This document shows, piece by piece, positions 34,311 through 40,262 of a stretch of DNA of 40,262 bases. The notes under the pieces were generated by a model, which made no database searches, had not been told where the DNA came from, and saw nothing but the letters and a program-made list of their open reading frames with translations. The position numbers and the translations under genes are program-made. The stretch comes from Rhodospirillales bacterium (GTDB taxonomy: Bacteria; Pseudomonadota; Alphaproteobacteria; CACIAM-22H2): assembly GCA_947445225.1 (NCBI GenBank), contig CANFCX010000012.1, forward strand, positions 1-40,262, in the 5' to 3' direction. Positions within the stretch are counted from its first letter, which is position 1; each line of letters opens with the position of its first letter.

Positions 34311-34331
34311 CCATCGGTTCATTGCCGATGG
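34311..34331. promoter_or_regulatory. hairpin/dyad upstream of the EF-G-like gene
   Basis: CCATCGG and CCGATGG form a perfect 7-base inverted repeat with a 7-base loop, 27 bases before the start at 34284. It could be an operator, an mRNA leader structure or part of the aminotransferase gene's 3' end. Confidence 0.3.
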
Positions 34332-34377
34332 TTATTTGTGTCGCCTATGTTTCTCCCCGAGGCCGGAGGATGCAAGG

Positions 34378-34394
34378 AAAAAGGGGAACGCCCC
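34378..34394 (-). terminator. short terminator after the aspartate aminotransferase gene
   Basis: On the minus strand GGGG-CGTT-CCCC is followed directly by five T. The stem has only four GC pairs, so confidence is modest. Confidence 0.4.
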
Positions 34395-34402
34395 GGTTCA
34401 CC

Positions 34403-35647
<1,245 letters not shown>

Positions 35648-35741
35648 CTAGTACCTGCTCGCGAAGGTCCGCGCAACGGGCGCCGAGCCGCTACGCGCGG
35701 CCCCGCTAGCATTGGGCGGTACCAGCCACTATCTTTCGGTC

Positions 35742-37871
35742 ATGGCAACACAATCGGCTGAACCGGGCGTAAAGGCTGAAAGCCGCGCCTTCGCCCTCGT
35801 TTCCGACTTTCAACCGGCCGGCGATCAGCCCCAGGCGATCGACGCGTTGATCGCCGGCATTCGCCGCGACGACCGTGACCAGGTTCTTCTCGGCGTCACC
35901 GGATCGGGCAAGACCTTCACCATCGCCCAAGTCATCCAAGAGGTGCGGCGGCCAACCTTGGTTCTGGCGCCCAACAAAACCCTTGCCGCCCAGCTCTACG
36001 GCGAAATGAAGTCCTTCTTTCCATCCAACGCGGTGGAATATTTCGTGTCCTATTACGACTACTACCAGCCCGAGGCCTATGTGCCGCGGACCGACACCTA
36101 CATCGAGAAGGATTCCTCGATCAACGAACAGATCAATCGCATGCGCCATTCGGCGACGCGCGCCCTCCTGGAATGCGACGACGTCGTGATCGTGGCGTCG
36201 GTATCGTGCATTTACGGCATCGGGGCGGTGGAGTCCTATGCCGCCATGACCATTCCCCTGCGCGTCGGGCAAGTCATCAATCGCAGCGAGCTGCTGCGCC
36301 AGCTCGTGGCGCTGCAATACAAGCGCAACGATGCCAATTTTCAACGCGGCGCCTTCAGGGTGCGCGGCGACATCGTCGAAATTTTCCCGGCCCATCTCGA
36401 CGAGCGCGCCTGGCGATTGTCGCTGTTCGGCGACGAGGTCGAATCGATCGTCGAATTCGACCCTTTGACCGGGGAACGCACGGCCGTGCTGGACGCGGCG
36501 AAAGTTTATGCGAACAGCCACTACGTCACGACCCAGCCTTCCCTCGATCAGGCGATGCGTCGGATCAAGGAAGACCTGAAGGTCAGGCTCGCCGAATTCG
36601 CGACCCAAGGCAAACTCCTCGAAGCGCAACGGCTGGAGCAGCGGACCAATTTCGACCTCGAAATGATGGCGGCGACCGGGAGCTGCGCGGGAATCGAGAA
36701 CTACTCTCGCTATTTGACCGGACGCAAACCCGGCGCGCCGCCGCCGACACTGTTCGAATATTTGCCGAAAAACGCCCTTCTGGTTGTCGATGAAAGCCAC
36801 GTCACGGTGCCCCAGATCGGGGGCATGTATCGCGGCGACTTCCAGCGCAAATCGACTCTTTCCGATTACGGGTTCCGCCTGCCCTCCTGCGTCGACAACC
36901 GGCCCCTGAAATTCGAGGAATGGGAGACCATGCGGCCGTTGACGGTCTTCGTTTCGGCGACCCCCGGACCCTGGGAATTGGAGCGTACGGCCGGGGTCAT
37001 CGTCGAACAGGTCATCCGCCCGACCGGCCTGATCGACCCGGTTTGCCTGATCCGTCCGACCGAACAGCAGGTCGACGATCTGCTCGCCGAGTGCCGGAAT
37101 TGCGTGGTCAAGGGACAACGTGTCCTGGTCACGACCTTGACCAAACGCATGGCCGAGGACCTGACGGAATATATGCACGAAGCCGGGTTGAAGGTTCGGT
37201 ACATCCACTCCGATGTGGAAACACTGGAACGCATCGAGATCATTCGCGATCTGCGCTTGGGCGCATTCGACATCCTCATCGGCATCAATCTGCTGCGCGA
37301 GGGATTGGACATTCCGGAATGTGCGCTGGTCGCGATCCTCGACGCCGACAAGGAAGGGTTCCTGCGCTCCAAGACCTCCCTGATCCAGACCATCGGGCGC
37401 GCCGCGCGCAATATCGATGGCCGGGTCATTCTGTACGCCGACAAGATGACCCCATCGCTCGATTTCGCGCTCAAGGAAACCAACCGCAGGCGTGAACGGC
37501 AGCAGGCCTACAATGCCGCCAATGGGATCACGCCCGAATCGGTGCGCAAACAGATCGGCGACATCCTCGGCAGCGTCTATGAACGCGATCACTTGACGAT
37601 CGGCACCGGAGACGAAGGCGCAACGCATTTGGTTGGCACCAATCTCAAGGTGCATATCGCCGACCTGGAAAAACGCATGAGCGCCGCCGCGGCCGATTTG
37701 GAATTCGAGGAGGCGGCCCGGATTCGCGACGAAATCAAACGCCTCGAAGCGGCCGACCTCGGCGTGGTCGACACCGGGAGACCGCGTGCGCGATCCGTGG
37801 GCGGAACCGCGCAGAGCGTGGGCCGCGTTTTCCGCGGCGGCGGTCCGCGGAGCCAGAGCCGCGGGCGTTAA
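35742..37871 (+). CDS. uvrB: excinuclease ABC subunit B
   Basis: 709 residues from ATG 35742 (an in-frame start at 35712 is less likely). Walker A GVTGSGKT at 51-58; the DNA-wrapping beta-hairpin [20 protein letters not shown]; the helicase motif [59 protein letters not shown]. The C-terminal UVR domain ([20 protein letters not shown]) binds UvrC. A Gly/Arg/Ser-rich tail follows. It is the damage-verification helicase of nucleotide excision repair. No alphaproteobacterial LexA box (GTTC-N7-GTTC) was found upstream. Confidence 0.97.
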   Translation: MATQSAEPGVKAESRAFALVSDFQPAGDQPQAIDALIAGIRRDDRDQVLLGVTGSGKTFTIAQVIQEVRRPTLVLAPNKTLAAQLYGEMKSFFPSNAVEYFVSYYDYYQPEAYVPRTDTYIEKDSSINEQINRMRHSATRALLECDDVVIVASVSCIYGIGAVESYAAMTIPLRVGQVINRSELLRQLVALQYKRNDANFQRGAFRVRGDIVEIFPAHLDERAWRLSLFGDEVESIVEFDPLTGERTAVLDAAKVYANSHYVTTQPSLDQAMRRIKEDLKVRLAEFATQGKLLEAQRLEQRTNFDLEMMAATGSCAGIENYSRYLTGRKPGAPPPTLFEYLPKNALLVVDESHVTVPQIGGMYRGDFQRKSTLSDYGFRLPSCVDNRPLKFEEWETMRPLTVFVSATPGPWELERTAGVIVEQVIRPTGLIDPVCLIRPTEQQVDDLLAECRNCVVKGQRVLVTTLTKRMAEDLTEYMHEAGLKVRYIHSDVETLERIEIIRDLRLGAFDILIGINLLREGLDIPECALVAILDADKEGFLRSKTSLIQTIGRAARNIDGRVILYADKMTPSLDFALKETNRRRERQQAYNAANGITPESVRKQIGDILGSVYERDHLTIGTGDEGATHLVGTNLKVHIADLEKRMSAAAADLEFEEAARIRDEIKRLEAADLGVVDTGRPRARSVGGTAQSVGRVFRGGGPRSQSRGR

Positions 37872-37894
37872 GCGGCGAGGCTGCCGCCCGACCG

Positions 37895-38908
37895 TCAGAA
37901 CCGCATCGAAAAGCTCAAGGCGCCGAAGGGATGGCTGCCGTCTTGGCCGGAGAATTCCTCACTGCGGATGACATAGGAGAACGTCAGCCGCGCCTGAAGC
38001 CAGCGGATCGCCAATCCCGTTTGCAGGTCGGTCACGAATGGCTTCCTATCCACCTTGTGGCTGTCCCTAAAGGTGTTGCCGTCGAGGAAGATGTCGCGGG
38101 CGACGATGCGTTCTTCAACTCCGATAAACAAATACCAGCCGAAATCGTCATTGACCTTCGGGTCGATAAATCCAGAACCCGCGAGTGCCGGTCTTATCCG
38201 CGGCGGCCCATAATCATCCGGAAGATTTTCGCCGAAACGCAGGGCTAGTCCCGCTCCGGCATAGGTAAAGACGTTGCCGACCGCGCCGACGAGGTGTGGT
38301 GTCGCATCCACGCCCACCTCCAGGATCTTGCTGATCGGGCCGACATTCCGCCACTTGTGCTCGTACAACATTACGATACCGGGCTCGTTCTTGAGTTGAT
38401 TGTCCCAGCCATTGGCGGCGGCAACGTTCTTGATTTCGTGGATGTGATTTTGGGCCGGTTCACCGAACGCAGCCGGCCCGACGATCCCCGCGTTGATCTC
38501 GAATGTTTGGAGGGTATCGAGTTTGTTGCCCCGTTGTTTTTCGGCGATGACGGTGAAGGCGCCGTAGAGCCATGCGGCATAGGGCCGGTCTTCGCGTACG
38601 AGGTCGCGGCGGTTGGTATCCGCCGGTGTGTAAATGCTCTGCCCAAGGGCGCCGCCGAATCGGATGGCGCTATCCGAAGGAACCGGAAGCCAGCGCCGCG
38701 CCATCGTGACGGCCTCATGGGGCTCGTCCACCTTGTCCGACACCCAATTCAGCCGCAAACCCTGCGTATAGTCCTGGTCGGTACCGGTGAAGGTGTCGTT
38801 CTCAAGGACGATGGAATAAGTGCCCTGTGCCTCGGATTGTCCGGTTGGGACAGGAAGCGAAAGGGCGGCCAGAGCGATCCGAATGACGGTCGCGAAACGC
38901 GGCGACAT
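37895..38908 (-). CDS. lpxR: LpxR-family outer-membrane lipid A 3-O-deacylase
   Basis: 337 residues from ATG 38908. A signal peptide (MSPRFATVIRIALAALSLPV, cleavage near SEAQG) precedes the family signature SIVLENDTFTGTDQDYTQGL and the conserved EDRPYAAWLYGAFT. The remainder is beta-strand-rich and ends SFSMRF, with the terminal Phe typical of beta-barrels. It should remove the 3'-acyloxyacyl group of lipid A in the outer membrane. The start lies two bases after the cyclase stop, so the two are co-transcribed. The frame upstream of 38908 is inside the cyclase gene and is not used. Confidence 0.85.
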   Translation of the reverse strand: MSPRFATVIRIALAALSLPVPTGQSEAQGTYSIVLENDTFTGTDQDYTQGLRLNWVSDKVDEPHEAVTMARRWLPVPSDSAIRFGGALGQSIYTPADTNRRDLVREDRPYAAWLYGAFTVIAEKQRGNKLDTLQTFEINAGIVGPAAFGEPAQNHIHEIKNVAAANGWDNQLKNEPGIVMLYEHKWRNVGPISKILEVGVDATPHLVGAVGNVFTYAGAGLALRFGENLPDDYGPPRIRPALAGSGFIDPKVNDDFGWYLFIGVEERIVARDIFLDGNTFRDSHKVDRKPFVTDLQTGLAIRWLQARLTFSYVIRSEEFSGQDGSHPFGALSFSMRF

Positions 38909-38910
38909 TC

Positions 38911-40262
38911 CTATTTCTCGCTTAGGCGCCAGACCCCGTCCCAATCCGGGGAAGGCGGGTTGGCTTGAAGCCGCTTCACCCGATCGAGGAATACCGTGGC
39001 GGGTCCGTCGTTCGGTGCGATGGCGCGACAGGCGGAAAACGCAGCCTCGGCTTGGTTCCATTCGCGCCGCCGATAGGCGGCCAAGCCCGCTTCGAAGCGC
39101 TGACGAAGCTGGACGGTGTCGTCGTCGAGCGTACCCTTGCGGCCAACAATTTCGAAAATACGCACGGTTTCGTTTCTTCCGAAAACGGCGATGGAATCGA
39201 TTTCCCGTGTCTCTATCGAATCGCCCGCCTGTTTAGCCGTTTCTTCCGCGACCAGAATCCGGGTGCCATAGACCTTGTTCACCGCTTCAAGGCGCGAGGC
39301 GAGGTTCACCGTGTCGCCCATTACGGTATAGCTCCTGGACGTGTCGGACCCGATATTGCCGATAATGACGTCGCCGCTGGCGATACCGATTCGGATGTCG
39401 ATTTCAGGCAATCCACGCTTGATACCCATCAATTCCGGCATCTCACCCCGAAACACGGCCAACGTCTTGACGAAGTCGATGGCGGCAAAACACGCCTTGG
39501 CGGCATGTTCGTCGGCCCCGACGAAGGGTGGCCCCCAGAACGCCATGATGGCATCGCCGATGAACTTGTCGATGATCCCGCCTTGGCGGCGGACGGGTTC
39601 GGACATAAGCGTGAAATATCGGTTGAGCAGGTTGACCAGCCCGGTCGGAGTCAGCCCCTCACTCATCCCGGTGAAGCCCTTGATGTCGCAAAAAAACACA
39701 CTCATCACCCGGCGGTCGCCGCCGGCGCCCACGGCCTCGGGCCGTTCGATCAAATCGGCGACGATCCGGGGATCGACATAACGGCCGAAGGTTTCCTTGA
39801 TCCGTTCCTTCACCTTTAGCTCGCGGACCATCCGGTTGAAGGCCGTGGTCAATTGACCGACTTCATCGTCGGTATGGACGGCGAGGACGAGATCGAGATC
39901 GCCATGCTCCACCGCGCGCGTGCCGGCGACCAGGGCGCGAACCGGGCGCACCAGACCGCGGACGACATAGGCTGAAATCAGCAGACCGACGAGCACGGCG
40001 ATAATGGTGACGGCCAACACCAGCATCATCAGCCGATTGGCATCCGCGCGCGCGGTTTCGACCGAGCGGAGGCTGAATTGCCGGATGTCGGCGATGAAAC
40101 TGTCGATGTCGCGGTCCAAGTCCTCCCGCTCCTTGGCGAGCAACAATTCAAGCTCGGGGACGGCCTCGGGCCGCCCGTTGGCGATCAGGTCCACGATACG
40201 GATGGCCACCTCGTGGAAATCGCGATGTTCCTTGTGCAGCAGGGAAAGCCTGCCGTCGAATC
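38911..40262 (-). CDS. HAMP-class III adenylate cyclase, N-terminus beyond window
   Basis: 449 residues are visible and the frame stays open to the right edge; a GTG at 40209 is within the frame and not a convincing start. Visible parts: end of a helical outer sensor, one membrane helix (LMMLVLAVTIIAVLVGLLIS), HAMP (VRPVRALVAGTRAVEHGDLD), then the cyclase domain. The latter carries metal aspartates in FFCDIKGFTG and FIGDAIMAFWG, the lysine of IDKF, and YTVMGDTVNLASRLEAV. All catalytic residues seem present. The C-terminal 60 residues resemble a TPR pair. Coupled to lpxR. Confidence 0.88.
   Translation of the reverse strand, partial: FDGRLSLLHKEHRDFHEVAIRIVDLIANGRPEAVPELELLLAKEREDLDRDIDSFIADIRQFSLRSVETARADANRLMMLVLAVTIIAVLVGLLISAYVVRGLVRPVRALVAGTRAVEHGDLDLVLAVHTDDEVGQLTTAFNRMVRELKVKERIKETFGRYVDPRIVADLIERPEAVGAGGDRRVMSVFFCDIKGFTGMSEGLTPTGLVNLLNRYFTLMSEPVRRQGGIIDKFIGDAIMAFWGPPFVGADEHAAKACFAAIDFVKTLAVFRGEMPELMGIKRGLPEIDIRIGIASGDVIIGNIGSDTSRSYTVMGDTVNLASRLEAVNKVYGTRILVAEETAKQAGDSIETREIDSIAVFGRNETVRIFEIVGRKGTLDDDTVQLRQRFEAGLAAYRRREWNQAEAAFSACRAIAPNDGPATVFLDRVKRLQANPPSPDWDGVWRLSEK

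Noticed and set aside
35706-37655. Very long open frame antisense to uvrB
   Set aside because: Complement of an intact, well-conserved gene; its length comes from GC-rich codon bias and its product resembles nothing.

Overview
This is a GC-rich, densely packed bacterial chromosome segment with no gap over 300 bases between genes. Gene content and protein style (PHB cluster with phaR, ZapE, class III adenylate cyclases, EF-G-like paralogue, LpxR, several proteins that read like Rhodospirillales hypotheticals) point to an alphaproteobacterium, probably of the Rhodospirillales or a close relative. That placement is inference from protein style only; no search was run. No phage, insertion sequence, integrase or CRISPR array was seen.

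Layout. 1-3.6 kb (minus): acetoacetate decarboxylase, patatin-like phospholipase, an RNA m5U methyltransferase and the start of a YgjP-type metallopeptidase. 3.9-5.6 kb: an ECF sigma/anti-sigma operon divergent from a small secreted two-cysteine protein. Both directions carry matching GGAAT-N16/17-CGTT promoters, so this looks like a self-contained stress regulon. 5.7-10.8 kb: a TPR/GT41 (OGT-like) glycosyltransferase, tRNA-Thr(CGT), a broken tandem pair of SAM methyltransferase genes and an intact CmoB-like methyltransferase. 10.8-12.6 kb: Sel1-repeat protein and zapE. 12.7-15.5 kb (plus): membrane adenylate cyclase, gloB and a glutathione transferase, closed by a clear intrinsic terminator. 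15.6-19.8 kb: PHB synthesis genes (phaE-like, phaC, phaA, phaB) divergent from the regulator phaR. The phaE-like and phaC frames share about 190 bases.

19.8-24.8 kb: PAS-GGDEF-EAL protein with degenerate GGDEF and EAL signatures, class III aminotransferase, two unrecognised small proteins and a DUF4864-type exported protein. 24.8-31.6 kb: Gpt-like phosphoribosyltransferase converging on a six-gene operon of P1-family peptidase plus a complete Dpp/Opp-type peptide ABC transporter. 31.7-34.3 kb: dps, with an AT-rich promoter holding a PerR-box-like dyad, behind an EF-G-like factor with degenerate GTPase motifs. 34.4-40.3 kb: aspartate aminotransferase, uvrB, an LpxR-family lipid A deacylase and a HAMP-adenylate cyclase that runs off the right edge.

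Themes. Carbon storage (PhaR/E/C/A/B, possibly linked to acetoacetate decarboxylase and the patatin), stress (ECF module, Dps, UvrB, glyoxalase/GST), and nucleotide second messengers (two class III cyclases, one GGDEF/EAL protein). The least ordinary parts are the ECF module with its paired promoters, the rearranged methyltransferase genes, and the overlapping phaE/phaC frames.
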